DNA from: Haloglomus litoreum
GTDB taxonomy: Archaea; Halobacteriota; Halobacteria; Halobacteriales; Haloarculaceae
NCBI RefSeq assembly: GCF_029338515.1
Contig: NZ_CP119988.1
Coordinates: 1,798,001 to 1,862,000, forward strand
DNA length: 64,000 bases
Reading direction: 5' to 3'
A program made the position numbers and the translations under genes. Below the pieces are notes generated by a model. It was not told where the DNA came from. It worked only from the letters and a program-made list of their open reading frames with translations, and did not search any database. Below, piece by piece: positions 41,878 through 51,304 of the stretch; the first letter of the stretch is position 1; the number at the start of each line of letters is the position of its first letter.

Positions 41878-42921
41878 CTACCGGCGGTCGAAGACGGTGA
41901 CCGCGCGATCAGTCCGCGAGGAGATGCCCCGTGGGTTCCGCCGGGGACTCCGGTCCCCGTACCGGGCCCGGATTCCGTCGACCAGGCCACGGCCCGTGCC
42001 GAGGGTGACGTCCCGGCCGTTGCCGAACCAGGTCGAGGGGCGGGCCTCGCCGCGGCCCACCTCGCGGAGCGCGTCCCACGCGTCGTCGACGGCGTGCCGG
42101 CAGACCCGGTAGGCGACCGTCGGCCGCGGGCCGTAGTTCTTGACGAGCCGGTACGTGAGCGACCGGTAGCGCCAGCGCCAGTCGGCCTCGTCGCCCCCGT
42201 CGGCGCGGGGCGACGGCCCGCGGTCGGGGTCGAACCTGACGGACATGGCCGGGCGCCAGTCGACCCCGAACCCGGTCGCCGCGAGCCGGTGGGCCGCGTC
42301 GCGTGCGCCGCCGACCTCCAGGTACTCGTCGAACCCGTCGATCGCGTGCAGCGCCTGCTGGGTGAACGCGACGTTCCGCGGATTGACGTAGGTGACCGAG
42401 CGGCCCTTGATGCGACGGGTCTCGACCTCCTCGGTGGCGACGCCGGCACGGAGCTGGCGGTTCGTCGGCCCGGAGATGGCGCCGACGGGCGGTGTCGGCT
42501 CCGCTCCGTCCCCGTCGTCGTCCGCAGGTTCCGTCCCGGCCTCGCCCGCCGTCTCGGCCCCGCCGTCGGTCGCCACCGGCGCGTCGGTGTCCGTCCCGGC
42601 ATCGGTCCCGACCCCGGGCACGCGCTCGCGGAGTGCCCCCATCCACCCCTCGTCCACGACGAGTTCGTCGCCGAGGAAGGCGATGATGTCGCCGCTCGCG
42701 CGCGCCGCGCCGGCGTTGCGAGCGACGTTGACGTTCCGCTCGTCGAGTTCGACGAGCACGTCCACCTCGTCCCGGTCGCGGACCATCCCGCTGGTCCCGT
42801 CGGCCGAGGGCCCGTTGGCGACCACCGTCTCGATGCCCGGCGCCCGCTCGGCGAGGGCGTCGAGACAGGTCGCCAGCCGGTCCCGCCCGTTCAGGGTCGG
42901 GATAACGACCGAGATATCCAT
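41878..42921 (-). CDS. Family 2 glycosyltransferase
   Basis: 347 residues from ATG 42921. N-terminal GT-A motif VVIPTLNGRDRLATCLDAL, then VANGPSADGTS, NVARNAGAARASGDIIAFLGDE, in which the GDE replaces the usual DxD. An acidic insert (about 115-150) is halophile typical. ARDAAHRLAATGFG and WRWRYRSLTYRLVKNYG follow as an acceptor-binding region. No TM. It could glycosylate surface glycans or lipids. Single gene. Confidence 0.88.
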   Translation of the reverse strand: MDISVVIPTLNGRDRLATCLDALAERAPGIETVVANGPSADGTSGMVRDRDEVDVLVELDERNVNVARNAGAARASGDIIAFLGDELVVDEGWMGALRERVPGVGTDAGTDTDAPVATDGGAETAGEAGTEPADDDGDGAEPTPPVGAISGPTNRQLRAGVATEEVETRRIKGRSVTYVNPRNVAFTQQALHAIDGFDEYLEVGGARDAAHRLAATGFGVDWRPAMSVRFDPDRGPSPRADGGDEADWRWRYRSLTYRLVKNYGPRPTVAYRVCRHAVDDAWDALREVGRGEARPSTWFGNGRDVTLGTGRGLVDGIRARYGDRSPRRNPRGISSRTDRAVTVFDRR

Positions 42922-43072
42922 ACGGTGTCGTTCGGCCACGCAGGGGCAAAAAGCCCGCGGGTCGGGGGGCGTACGGCGTGGTCCCCCGTAGCACAGGCGG
43001 TCTGCGCGGTGAAGAGGCGATAGTGGGCCGGGCCGTGCGGGCTCCGATCCCCGGGTGTCGCGCCTGAGACAC

Positions 43073-43435
43073 TCAGCGGCCGATGACGACGGCCTCGCGG
43101 ATCTCGAGGGCGGTCTCGAACTCGTCGCGCCGGCCCGCGTCCGTGCCGACGCGGCGGAGCTGTGCGGCGTGGACCCGGCGGAGGGCGTCCGTCTCGTTGT
43201 CGTCGAAGCCCAGCCGCCCCCCGAGGTCGTCCCAGTGGTCGGCCTCGACGAAGAAGCCGACGCGGTCGGGTTCGGTGAACGCCACCTCGTACTCGCGCCG
43301 GTACTCGGCGAGGCGGTCGCCGAGGTGGGCCTGTGCGAGGTCCACCAGGTCCGGGAGGCGCTGGGGACTCACGCTCGCCTTCGCCGCCGCCAGCAGCAGC
43401 ACCTGCCCGTCCATCGGGTCGCCGTCCCCGGCCAT
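43073..43435 (-). CDS. Small helical hypothetical protein downstream of the SAMP-like fusion
   Basis: 120 residues from ATG 43435 (ATG 43414 possible). Helical, acidic: VLLLAAAKASVSPQRLPDLVDLAQAHLGD, then VAFTEPDRVGFFVEADHWDD and ALRRVHAAQLRRVG. Starts 2 nt after the stop of the ubiquitin-like fusion, so it is co-transcribed. No motif for a protease, ligase or E1 partner. I cannot name the family. Confidence 0.75.
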   Translation of the reverse strand: MAGDGDPMDGQVLLLAAAKASVSPQRLPDLVDLAQAHLGDRLAEYRREYEVAFTEPDRVGFFVEADHWDDLGGRLGFDDNETDALRRVHAAQLRRVGTDAGRRDEFETALEIREAVVIGR

Positions 43436-43437
43436 CG

Positions 43438-44031
43438 TCAGCCGCCGGCACGCATGGCCTTCCGGCCGAACTGCTCCATCAGCGGCTCCAGCGTCTCCGG
43501 CGGCCCCTCGAACGTCACCGTCACCTCCGTCAGCTCCATCGAGCCCGCGACGTGGACCTTCTCCGCGCTGGTCTCGACCCGCCAGTCCGGCCCCTCGACC
43601 GTGTGGTCGTCGACCGCCTCGCCGCCGAGGTTGGTGAGGTAGTGGCGCACGAGCCGCTCGGAGATGCCGCGGAACGCCTTCTCCCGCCGGACGGTTCCCC
43701 CGACGCCCGCCTCGTCGGTCCGGCCCGCCTCGCCAGCTCGGCCCTCCTCGCTCCCCCCGGCGACGGGCGGGAACACCGACACCGCATCGCCGTCCTCGAG
43801 CGGCGTGGCCAGCCCCTCCATGTGGACCACCTCGCGGCCGTTCTTCAGCACGGAGAGCTGCGGGCGGAGTTCGCCCTCGTCGTCGAGGATCTCGCCCTCG
43901 AGCCCGTCGAACTCGGCCTCGAGCGCCCGGAGGACCGTCCCGACGTCGGCGCCGTCGTCGAACTCGCGCTCGATGGTCTTCGACCCGACGGCCTGCCGGA
44001 ACGTCGCGAAGAACCGAAGCTCGATATCCAT
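43438..44031 (-). CDS. MoaD/SAMP3-like ubiquitin fold fused to a DUF1952-like domain
   Basis: 197 residues. Residues 1-93 are a MoaD/SAMP-type beta-grasp (MDIELRFFATFRQAVG, VLKNGREVVHMEGL, VFPPVAGG) with Gly-Gly at 92-93, where free modifiers end. The chain continues through a Glu/Gly-rich linker to a second domain (about 115-195, AFRGISERLVRHYLTNLGG to LEPLMEQFGRKAMRAGG) resembling the DUF1952 domain of Thermus MoaD-related proteins, and again ends in GG at 196-197. It likely serves as a sulphur carrier or modifier precursor; molybdopterin genes are not adjacent. Confidence 0.85.
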   Translation of the reverse strand: MDIELRFFATFRQAVGSKTIEREFDDGADVGTVLRALEAEFDGLEGEILDDEGELRPQLSVLKNGREVVHMEGLATPLEDGDAVSVFPPVAGGSEEGRAGEAGRTDEAGVGGTVRREKAFRGISERLVRHYLTNLGGEAVDDHTVEGPDWRVETSAEKVHVAGSMELTEVTVTFEGPPETLEPLMEQFGRKAMRAGG

Positions 44032-44160
44032 GCCCGCCGGAAGGGCCGGACGGGACATGAGTGTTGGCGTGCCCCGCACGGCTCGCGCCGACCCGCCCGC
44101 GCACGGGCCACCGACGCCACACGGCAAGAGCGAAACGTCCCCCGTCCCTCGACCCGCGTG

Positions 44161-45072
44161 ATGACGGACACGGGCGGCGATGACGGGCGCGTCTACCACG
44201 TGAACGGCCGGCTCGTCCCCCGCGGGTCGGCGATGGTGTCGGTCGAGGACCGCGGCTTCCGCTACGGCGACGCCGCGTTCGAGACGATGCGGGCCTACGG
44301 CGGGGAGATCCTCGACTGGGACCGCCACCTCGCGCGGCTGGAACGCACCTGTGAGGCGCTCGGGATGGCCGCGGCCGTCCCCGACGACCTCGCGGTCCGG
44401 GTCGCGGATACGCTCGACGAGAACGACCTCGCGGACGCCTACGTCCGTGTCTCGGTCACGCGCGGGCCGGCCGCGGGGAAGCTCACGCCCCCGCCGGAGA
44501 CGGAACTCGACCCGACGGTCGTCGTGGTGGCCCGCCCCCTCCCGCGTGGGGGACTCCCGGACCGCGGGGGCGAGCGGGTCTGGGACGACCCCGCCGTCGT
44601 CCAGACGGTTCGGACCCGGCGCATCCCGGACGCCGCGCTCCCGGCCGACGCGAAGACCCACAACTACCTCAACGGCATCCTCGCACGGCTGGAACTGCGG
44701 CGCGCGTCGAGCGACGGTTACGCCCCGGATGAGGCACTGATGCGCGACTTCGACGGCCACGTCGCCGAGGGCGCCACCAGCAACCTGTTCTTCGTCGACG
44801 ACGGCACCCTGAAGACCCCCGAGGCCGGCGACCTGCTGCCGGGCATCACCCGGGAGGTCGTGCTGGAACTGGCCGCGGCCGAGTCGTTCCCGGTCGAACG
44901 GGGGCGGTACGACCTCGACGACGTGCGGAACGCCGACGAGGCGTTCCTCACGAACCGGACGTGGGAACTGCGTCCGGTCGCCACCGTCGACGGCATCGAT
45001 ATCGGAAGCGGCCCCATCACGTCGCTGCTCCAGCGACTCTACGACGAACGGGTGGAGACGCGGTGCTATTGA
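44161..45072 (+). CDS. Class IV PLP aminotransferase (branched-chain/ADC lyase type)
   Basis: 303 residues from ATG 44161. Fold-type IV motifs: VSVEDRGFRYGDAAFETMRAY, PLP lysine K165 in AKTHNYLNGIL, and EGATSNLFFVDDGTL then LLPGITREVVLEL. It belongs with branched-chain aminotransferase, D-amino-acid transaminase or aminodeoxychorismate lyase (PabC); pabA/B are not adjacent, so the assignment stays open. No signal peptide. Divergent from the SAMP-like gene, 129 nt between starts. Confidence 0.9.
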   Translation: MTDTGGDDGRVYHVNGRLVPRGSAMVSVEDRGFRYGDAAFETMRAYGGEILDWDRHLARLERTCEALGMAAAVPDDLAVRVADTLDENDLADAYVRVSVTRGPAAGKLTPPPETELDPTVVVVARPLPRGGLPDRGGERVWDDPAVVQTVRTRRIPDAALPADAKTHNYLNGILARLELRRASSDGYAPDEALMRDFDGHVAEGATSNLFFVDDGTLKTPEAGDLLPGITREVVLELAAAESFPVERGRYDLDDVRNADEAFLTNRTWELRPVATVDGIDIGSGPITSLLQRLYDERVETRCY

Positions 45073-45182
45073 ATCGATAATTGCCGAACATATCGTGGTT
45101 CGCTGATACGACCTGTTCCCGTCATCCCTCGGATCCTCCTATCGCAACTGTTGAACCGCCCGGCGGCCAACGCCGGAGCAGG

Positions 45183-45716
45183 ATGGAGGTCAGCGAGGAC
45201 CAGCGCATCTGCGACGTCGAGGACGTCCCCGACGAGGGGACCTTCCTGTTCACCTACCGCGACGGCTTCGACACGGCAGAGGCCCTGCTCGTCCGGTTCG
45301 GCGGGGCCGCGACCGACGGTGGCACTGCCGACCCGGACGATGTCGATGGTGGTACCGATAGCGACGCCGACGATGGCGACGGGGACTCCGACCACGCCCC
45401 CGACGCCGGAATCGCCTGCTGGAAGAACTACTGCCAGCACTGGACCGACGTGCGGCTGGACAAGGGCAGCGGCGCGCGGGTCCGCGACGGCGAACTCTGG
45501 TGCAACAAGCACGCCGCGACCTTCCGGCTCGACGACGGGGTCTGCACCCACGGTCCCTGCGAGGGGGCCGTCCTCGACGAGATCGAGGTGGCCGTCCACG
45601 ACGGCGGCGTCTACCTGACCGACGACCGCTACGAGTTCGCCTCGGTCGGTCCGGACGGGGACCGGGACCTCTCGACCGGCTCGCCGGGCGGACGGATCGA
45701 CTTCACGGGCTCCTGA
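45183..45716 (+). CDS. Rieske-type [2Fe-2S] protein with acidic insert
   Basis: 177 residues. The two Rieske cluster boxes are NYCQHWTDV (C-x-H) near 85 and LWCNKHAATF (C-x-x-H) near 105, followed by VCTHGPCEGAVLDEI, the usual Pro/Cys loop. The N-terminal half has a long Asp/Gly/Thr insert (about 50-75). It is soluble, without TM or signal, so it is a ferredoxin-like electron carrier rather than a bc1 subunit. Partner unknown. Confidence 0.9.
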   Translation: MEVSEDQRICDVEDVPDEGTFLFTYRDGFDTAEALLVRFGGAATDGGTADPDDVDGGTDSDADDGDGDSDHAPDAGIACWKNYCQHWTDVRLDKGSGARVRDGELWCNKHAATFRLDDGVCTHGPCEGAVLDEIEVAVHDGGVYLTDDRYEFASVGPDGDRDLSTGSPGGRIDFTGS

Positions 45717-45787
45717 GTCCCCCGGACTGGTCGTCCAGCGACCGCGACCGGCCAAACGCTCTTGTGCCACGCTATCGAGCCACGCGC

Positions 45788-46576
45788 ATGGGACTGCTCT
45801 CGCGGCTCGGCATCGGTGCGGCGACGGTCGAGCCGGCCCTCCACGCCCCACGGGTCGTCGCCGGCGATACCGCGCCGGTCCGGGTGACCGTCAGGGGCGG
45901 GTCCAGCGGCCAGCACGCCGACGAACTGACCGTCCGCCTGGTGACGGAGGCGACGACGGGGGGCGGGGGGACGGAACTGGTCACCGTCGCGGAGACCGTG
46001 CTCGCGACAGACCTGCGCGTCGACCCGGAGACCGAGCGCGAGTTCGCGGGGGCGCTGGATGTGCCGGTCTGGGCCCCCATCACGGGGGTCGGGGCCGAGG
46101 GCGGGACGGAGGTGGTTCTGGCGGCGACGCTCGCGATGGACTGGTCACGGGAGCCGACCGGCCGGACCGGGGTCCAGGTCGACCCTGCCCCCCGACTGGA
46201 CCGGGCGCTCGCGGCGCTCGCGGCGCTGGGCATCCAGGTCGAGCGGGCCCGCCCCGTCATCTCGTCGGTGGGGGGGAGCGAGGCCCCGACTGCCCCCGAC
46301 GACCCTCCGGTCGTCCAGCAGTTCGACTGTCACCCGCACGCCGGGCCGTACGTGGGTCGCATCTCCGACCTGACGGTGGTGGCGGTGCCCGAACCCGGGG
46401 CGCTCGTGCTCCACCTCGATACGGACGTGGCGACCGAGACGGCGTACGGGACGACCGACGCCTACGAGTGCTTCACGACCGTCGAGGTGACCGACGAGTC
46501 GGTCCCGACGCTGCGGCGGCAGTTCGAGCGTGCGCTCGGGACGGGCACCACCTCCGACCCCTCGCCCGGCGTGTAG
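45788..46576 (+). CDS. Spo0M-family protein (arrestin-like fold)
   Basis: 262 residues. The first lines MGLLSRLGIGAATVEPALHAPRVVAGDTAPVRVTVRGG give the Spo0M N-terminal strand pattern (haloarchaeal proteins also annotate as 'sporulation control protein' by homology; no sporulation is implied). Second half: CHPHAGPYVGRISDLTVVAVPEPGALVLHLDTD, then VEVTDESVPTLRRQF. Function in archaea unknown. Follows the Rieske gene by 71 nt; own promoter possible. Confidence 0.88.
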   Translation: MGLLSRLGIGAATVEPALHAPRVVAGDTAPVRVTVRGGSSGQHADELTVRLVTEATTGGGGTELVTVAETVLATDLRVDPETEREFAGALDVPVWAPITGVGAEGGTEVVLAATLAMDWSREPTGRTGVQVDPAPRLDRALAALAALGIQVERARPVISSVGGSEAPTAPDDPPVVQQFDCHPHAGPYVGRISDLTVVAVPEPGALVLHLDTDVATETAYGTTDAYECFTTVEVTDESVPTLRRQFERALGTGTTSDPSPGV

Positions 46577-46611
46577 GCTGTCGCGCGAGCCCACGACCGG
46601 CCGATGGCCGG

Positions 46612-46905
46612 CTAATCGACGCGGAAGGCCGGCTCGGCGATGGCTTCGGACTTGCAGTCCGGGCATCGGGAGGGTCGGTTGACAGGGTCGTCGAACGCCG
46701 AGAAGCCGCAGTCCCGACACTCCGGCGGCGCGACCAGGAGCTCCTCGTCGGTCGCATCGAGCGAGCGGGCGATGTGCCGGACGTGCGAGAGGGCCTGGTC
46801 GGTGGTGATGTCGAACTCGCTGGCGATGGCACTCGCCACCAGCGCCTCCGCTCTGAGGTGGTCGGCGATCAGTTGGCGTGTGGTCGGCTCGTCGACGCCC
46901 TGCAT
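46612..46905 (-). CDS. HTH protein fused to a zinc ribbon (COG3357-like)
   Basis: 97 residues from ATG 46905. N-terminal helix-turn-helix (about 1-60, EPTTRQLIADHLRAEALVASAIASEFDI, VRHIARSLD) and C-terminal zinc ribbon with four cysteines, CRDC and CPDC, 18 residues apart. Archaeal COG3357 proteins are predicted transcription regulators. Convergent with spo0M-like gene, 35 bp between stops. Confidence 0.86.
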   Translation of the reverse strand: MQGVDEPTTRQLIADHLRAEALVASAIASEFDITTDQALSHVRHIARSLDATDEELLVAPPECRDCGFSAFDDPVNRPSRCPDCKSEAIAEPAFRVD

Positions 46906-47024
46906 GATGGCCACTACCGGGCCGGCCGGCAAATCCCTTCCCCCGTGCTCCGGGGGCCGAGCGGACGCGACCGCCGGCGGGGGAAGGGAAACTGACTTTG
47001 GCGGGGGTACCGACCCAACGCGGT

Positions 47025-47993
47025 ATGCATGCTGTCGTCCTGGCCGGGGGATACGCGACGCGCCTGTGGCCCATCACGAAGCACCGCCCGAAGATGTTCC
47101 TCCCCGTCGGCGAGACGACGGTCATCGACCGCATCTTCCGTGAACTCGAGTCCGACGACCGCATCGACGACGTCTACGTCTCGACCAACGAGCGGTTCGC
47201 GGACGACTTCCGCGACCATCTCGCCGACAGCGGGTTCGACAAGCCCGTCGTCTCGGTCGAGGAGACCACGGCGGAGGACGAGAAGTTCGGCGTCGTGGGG
47301 GCGCTGGCCCAGCTCGTCGACCGCGAGGGGCTCGACGACGACCTGCTGGTGGTCGCGGGCGACAACCTCGTCGACTTCGACCTGAGCGAGTTCGTCGACT
47401 TCTTCGAGGAGCGGGAGGCGCCGTCGCTCGCGGCCTACGACGTCGGCTCGCGCGAGAAGGCGAAGTCGTACGGCCTCGTCGAACTGGACGGTGACCGCGT
47501 CGTCGACTTCCAGGAGAAGCCCGACGACCCGGCGAGCACGCTCGTCTCCATCGCCTGCTACGCGTTCCCCCGCGAGCAGCTCCGGTTCGACGAGTACCTC
47601 GACAGCGGCAACAACCCCGACGAACCGGGCTGGTACCTCCAGTGGCTGCAGGAGCGCAGCGACGTCCACGCGTTCGTCTTCGACGGCGCCTGGTTCGACA
47701 TCGGGACGCCCGAGTCCTACCTGGAGACCGTCGCGTGGTACCTCGGCGGGGACAGCCTCGTCGCCGACGACGCCACCGTCGTCGACACCGAGGTCGGCGA
47801 GAACGTCCACGTCATGTCCGGGGCCCACGTCGAGGACGCTCGACTGGAGCGGTCGCTGGTCTTCCCGAACGCCCACGTCGAGGACTGCGAACTCCACGAT
47901 TCCATCATCGACGAGGAGACCCACGTCGAGAACATCGACCTCGCGGGCGCGCTGGTCGGCGCGCATACCCACATCTCGAACGGCGAGGACTGA
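47025..47993 (+). CDS. Sugar-1-phosphate nucleotidyltransferase
   Basis: 322 residues from ATG 47025. Signature LAGGYATRLWPITKHRPKMFLPVG, Asp in VAGDNLVDFDLSEF, EKPDD and DGAWFDIGTPESYL. From about 240 a left-handed beta-helix-like tail (ADDATVVDTEVGENVHVMSGAHVEDARLE) matches the bifunctional GlmU/RmlA-type layout without a clear acetyltransferase centre. Makes NDP-sugars for surface glycans; the specific nucleotide/sugar not determined. TATA and TSS not obvious. Confidence 0.93.
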   Translation: MHAVVLAGGYATRLWPITKHRPKMFLPVGETTVIDRIFRELESDDRIDDVYVSTNERFADDFRDHLADSGFDKPVVSVEETTAEDEKFGVVGALAQLVDREGLDDDLLVVAGDNLVDFDLSEFVDFFEEREAPSLAAYDVGSREKAKSYGLVELDGDRVVDFQEKPDDPASTLVSIACYAFPREQLRFDEYLDSGNNPDEPGWYLQWLQERSDVHAFVFDGAWFDIGTPESYLETVAWYLGGDSLVADDATVVDTEVGENVHVMSGAHVEDARLERSLVFPNAHVEDCELHDSIIDEETHVENIDLAGALVGAHTHISNGED

Positions 47994-48046
47994 CCGACGG
48001 GGACGGACCGGGCCCCTGCCTTCACTGCCGTTCCGCCGCCTCCATC

Positions 48047-48805
48047 CTACTCCAGCGACGCGCCGGTCACACGCACATGGCCGCGGGTTCCCTCCCAGAC
48101 CCGCTCGAATTCGAGGTCGATGCGACGCTCCATGTGCGGCCCGTCGACGACGAACGTCTCGAACTCGCCGCCTTCGCCCAGCAGGTGGACGCCGTACTCC
48201 TCGTTGAGCCGCTCCAGGTCGGCCAGGGCCTCGCGGTCGAGCGGCCGGCCGAGCCAGGACTCGTCCAGGCCGCCCGCCGCGACCTGGACGATGCGGATCT
48301 CGAACCCCGCGTCCAGCATCGCGCCGGCCAGTTCACGGGGGTCCTCCTGCCAGAGCGGCGCGAAGACATCGCATCCGAGCCGGTCTGCCATCGCCCGGAT
48401 GCGCGAGGTCTGGTACTCGCTCTCGACGGCGCCGGCGGTGACGCCCCCCAGGCCGCCCAGGTCGTCTCGAAGGCCCTCCAGCGCCCGCTCCAGCGGCTCC
48501 AGTTCGCGGTCGCCCTGGGCGCCCGAGTCGGTCGCCGCTGCCGCCTCGAAGTCGTCGGGGTGGACGTTCACGAGGTCGATGCCGATGCTCTCGGCGGCCA
48601 GCGCCGTCAGGTCGGTCGCCGGCGTGTGGTACATGTAGGAGTCGCCCTCGGGGTGGACGGTGACGAGTCGCTCGACGGGGAGGCCGGCCTCGAGCGCCCG
48701 GTAGAGCGCCCACGAGGAGTCCTTGCCGCCGGAGAAGAGGCTCACCCACGGCTCGTCGCGGGGGAACCCGTCCGCTGGGGGCTCGCTGTCGCCCGTGTCG
48801 GTCAT
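48047..48805 (-). CDS. Diphthine-ammonia ligase (Dph6)-like ATP pyrophosphatase
   Basis: 252 residues. PP-loop SLFSGGKDSSWALYRAL near residue 24, and LLGEGGEFETFVVDGP near 215, the C-terminal signature of the Dph6/MJ0570 family that amidates diphthine on elongation factor 2. GAVESEYQTSRIRAMADRLG is also characteristic. Single gene, convergent with the nucleotidyltransferase; no TM. Confidence 0.92.
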   Translation of the reverse strand: MTDTGDSEPPADGFPRDEPWVSLFSGGKDSSWALYRALEAGLPVERLVTVHPEGDSYMYHTPATDLTALAAESIGIDLVNVHPDDFEAAAATDSGAQGDRELEPLERALEGLRDDLGGLGGVTAGAVESEYQTSRIRAMADRLGCDVFAPLWQEDPRELAGAMLDAGFEIRIVQVAAGGLDESWLGRPLDREALADLERLNEEYGVHLLGEGGEFETFVVDGPHMERRIDLEFERVWEGTRGHVRVTGASLE

Positions 48806-48885
48806 GCCCCGGCTAGTGGCGGGGTGGGTTTAGCGACACCGCTCCGTCCCGGCCCGTGGCGCACGAGCGAGCGGGAGGGCCGGGC

Positions 48886-50019
48886 TCACGACTCCGGGAA
48901 CTCCTCCTCGACGCCGTCGCTCTCCTCGGCGGTGATGTACGAGGTGAACCGGACGCCGCCGAGGCTGATGGCGATGCCGAGCAGGACGAAGGCGGCCAGT
49001 CGGGTCCAGACGCTGACGGTGAACCCCTCGACGGAGACCGGCCCCAGCTCGGTCGCGGGGACCATCACCGGTGGGATCTCGCCGGCGCGCTCCAGGAAGT
49101 ACGCCGAGAACCCGCGGACCACGAGGCCGACGGCGACCACGCCGAACGGGAGGTTGAGGAAGGCGTTGGGGACCCGTTCCTCGGCGAGGAACTCGTCGAT
49201 GAGCCGCCCCGTCGAGGCGGTGAGGGCGGCCAGCGCGAGCCACGGCACCGCCGCGAAGACGAACCGCATCCCCATGATGACCGGGCTCGCGGTCGTGTTC
49301 GAGATGTCGATGGCGCCGGCGAACAGGCCCACCATCGCCAGGCCCGCCCCGACGACGTACGTCACCAGCGACACCTGTCCGGAGTAGAACGCGTCCCGGA
49401 CCGCGCCGGGGAGCGCGGCCAGCCAGTCGTCGACGCCCAGCCCCTTGTAGAGGAGGAAGACGCCGATGACCGCGGCGATGGCCGAGACGGCGACCGTCAG
49501 CGAGTCCGCCAGCAACAGCAGGACCGGGAACGCCAGCAGCGCCGCGCCGATGGGGACGAGGACGGTCGCGCGCAGCTCCTCGTCGGCGAGGAACTGCTTG
49601 AGGACGTAGTAGGTGGACTCGATGTCGTGGCTCTGGCGCACGACGACGCGGTCGACCGCGTCCACCCGCACACGGGACTCGACGATGGGGACCAGCCGCT
49701 CGTCCTCCGCACTGTCCGTGACGACGACGGCCGAGTCCGGGCCGTACTCGGCGACCAGCTCGTCGGTCTGCCGGGCGACCGCACGGTCGGCGTCGACCCC
49801 GTCGCCGCCGCCCGAGACGACCGCGACGACGGCCTCGTCGCCTTCCGCCTCGATGTCGTCGGCGACCCGCAGGGTCTCGAGGAAGCTGTTGACACGGGAG
49901 GTCTCCGGGTCCGCGATCCCCACCTCCATCACGAGCCGCTCGATGGCCGCGCGGCCCACGACGGGCTCACCGTCGGCGAGGTCACTCCCCCGGTCCACAC
50001 AGACGACGAGCGTACTCAC
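48886..50019 (-). CDS. DUF373-family membrane protein
   Basis: 377 residues. N-terminal soluble domain (about 1-150) starting TLVVCVDRGSDL and containing VAVVSGGGDGVDADRAVARQTDEL, the DUF373 hallmark, then ATVLVPIGAALLAFPVLLLLADSL and six or so helices to the C-terminus (SLVTYVVGAGLAMVGLFAG, RLAAFVLLGIAIS). Archaea-specific integral membrane protein of unknown function. Confidence 0.92.
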   Translation of the reverse strand: MSTLVVCVDRGSDLADGEPVVGRAAIERLVMEVGIADPETSRVNSFLETLRVADDIEAEGDEAVVAVVSGGGDGVDADRAVARQTDELVAEYGPDSAVVVTDSAEDERLVPIVESRVRVDAVDRVVVRQSHDIESTYYVLKQFLADEELRATVLVPIGAALLAFPVLLLLADSLTVAVSAIAAVIGVFLLYKGLGVDDWLAALPGAVRDAFYSGQVSLVTYVVGAGLAMVGLFAGAIDISNTTASPVIMGMRFVFAAVPWLALAALTASTGRLIDEFLAEERVPNAFLNLPFGVVAVGLVVRGFSAYFLERAGEIPPVMVPATELGPVSVEGFTVSVWTRLAAFVLLGIAISLGGVRFTSYITAEESDGVEEEFPES

Positions 50020-50084
50020 GGCCGAGAGGTGGTCGCGGTCGGGTAAAAGGGTTCAGGCTGTCTCCCGGTCACCGGGTCGGGATA

Positions 50085-51089
50085 TCACCGCTCGGCCCGG
50101 ACCTCGACCTCGTCGTCGGGCGTGACCGCGTCGGCGAGGCCATGGCCGAGTGCGTACGCGACGCTCCGCGCGGCGCCCAGGAGGCGCACGTTGAAGCCAC
50201 GGCTCGGCTCGAACGTCCGTACCTGGGGGTCCTCGCGGAGGATCGTCTCGAGGCGCTCCTCGACGTCTACCCGGGTTCCGAGCTCGTCGACCAGCCCGAG
50301 GTCGCGGGCCTCGGAGCCGAGGTAGACCCGCGCCTCGGTGTCGCGGACGAACGACTCGTCGAGGTCGCGTCCCTCGGCCACCGTCTCGACGAACGTCTCG
50401 TAGAACTCGTCCGTGATGCCCTGGAGGTAGTCGCGCTCGTCGTCGTCGAGGTCGGTGAACGGTGAGCCGGCCTCCTTGTACTCCCCGGCGACGAACTGCC
50501 TGTACTCGACGCCGAGCTTCTCCAGCAGCCCCGTCGCCGTGAACCGTGGGCTCCGGACGCCGATGGAGCCGACGACGGAGCCCTCGCGAGCCCACAGCTC
50601 GTCACAGCCCGAGGCGATCCAGTACCCGCCGCTGGCGCAGGTGTCCGTGGTGTACGCGACGGTGGGGCCGTCGAAGCGCTCGGCGGCGAGCCGGATGTCG
50701 TCGCTGGGCACGACGCTGCCGCCCGGCGTGTTGAGCTTCACGAGCAGCGCGTCGACCGCGTCGTCCTCGTCGGCCCGCTCCATCTGCTCGACGATGTCGT
50801 CGGCGCCGGGCGTGGTGGGGCCGGAGGGGAGCGGGCTGCTCCCGCCGTCCCGGGTGATGGGCCCCTCGACCGCCACCTCCGCGACGTTGTACGTCGGGAA
50901 CAGCGAGCCGGCGAGCCGGCTCCCGAACCGGAGGCCGGCACCGACCGTCACCAGCACAAGGACCACGCCCAGTAACTCCGCGAGCGTGCCGGGGAACCTG
51001 ACGAACAGGACGTAGCCGGCCACCGCGCTCACCACCGCGAGGCCCGCGACGACCAGGGCGCGGGCGAGCCCTGTCATCCGGTCGTTCAC
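50085..51089 (-). CDS. Signal peptide peptidase SppA-like S49 protease
   Basis: 334 residues from GTG 51089, preceded by GGAGGG 4 nt upstream (Shine-Dalgarno), favoured over ATG 51077. Two N-terminal TM helices (about 10-55). S49 core: LLVKLNTPGGSVVPSDD near 125 and nucleophile serine in TDTCASGGYWIAS near 160, with GSIGVRSPRF and the dyad lysine likely within the FVAGEYKEAGSPF segment near 210. It degrades signal peptides or membrane proteins. Independent transcript. Confidence 0.92.
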   Translation of the reverse strand: MNDRMTGLARALVVAGLAVVSAVAGYVLFVRFPGTLAELLGVVLVLVTVGAGLRFGSRLAGSLFPTYNVAEVAVEGPITRDGGSSPLPSGPTTPGADDIVEQMERADEDDAVDALLVKLNTPGGSVVPSDDIRLAAERFDGPTVAYTTDTCASGGYWIASGCDELWAREGSVVGSIGVRSPRFTATGLLEKLGVEYRQFVAGEYKEAGSPFTDLDDDERDYLQGITDEFYETFVETVAEGRDLDESFVRDTEARVYLGSEARDLGLVDELGTRVDVEERLETILREDPQVRTFEPSRGFNVRLLGAARSVAYALGHGLADAVTPDDEVEVRAER

Positions 51090-51304
51090 GATGCGATCCC
51101 TCCGTGGACCGACGATGGGTCCCGTTCCGACGGGGGGCGGCTCCCGTACGAATCCATACCGCCCCTCCGCCCCCGCCGGGGTTAAAGACACCCGACCGTC
51201 GGTGGCGGACAGGCGACGCCACGGTGCCGACGGCGAGGGGTGGCGCCGCACTCCACGAGCCACTCACCGACTCCTGTCAGGTCACGGGCCCGGTGGTCCC
51301 GTCC

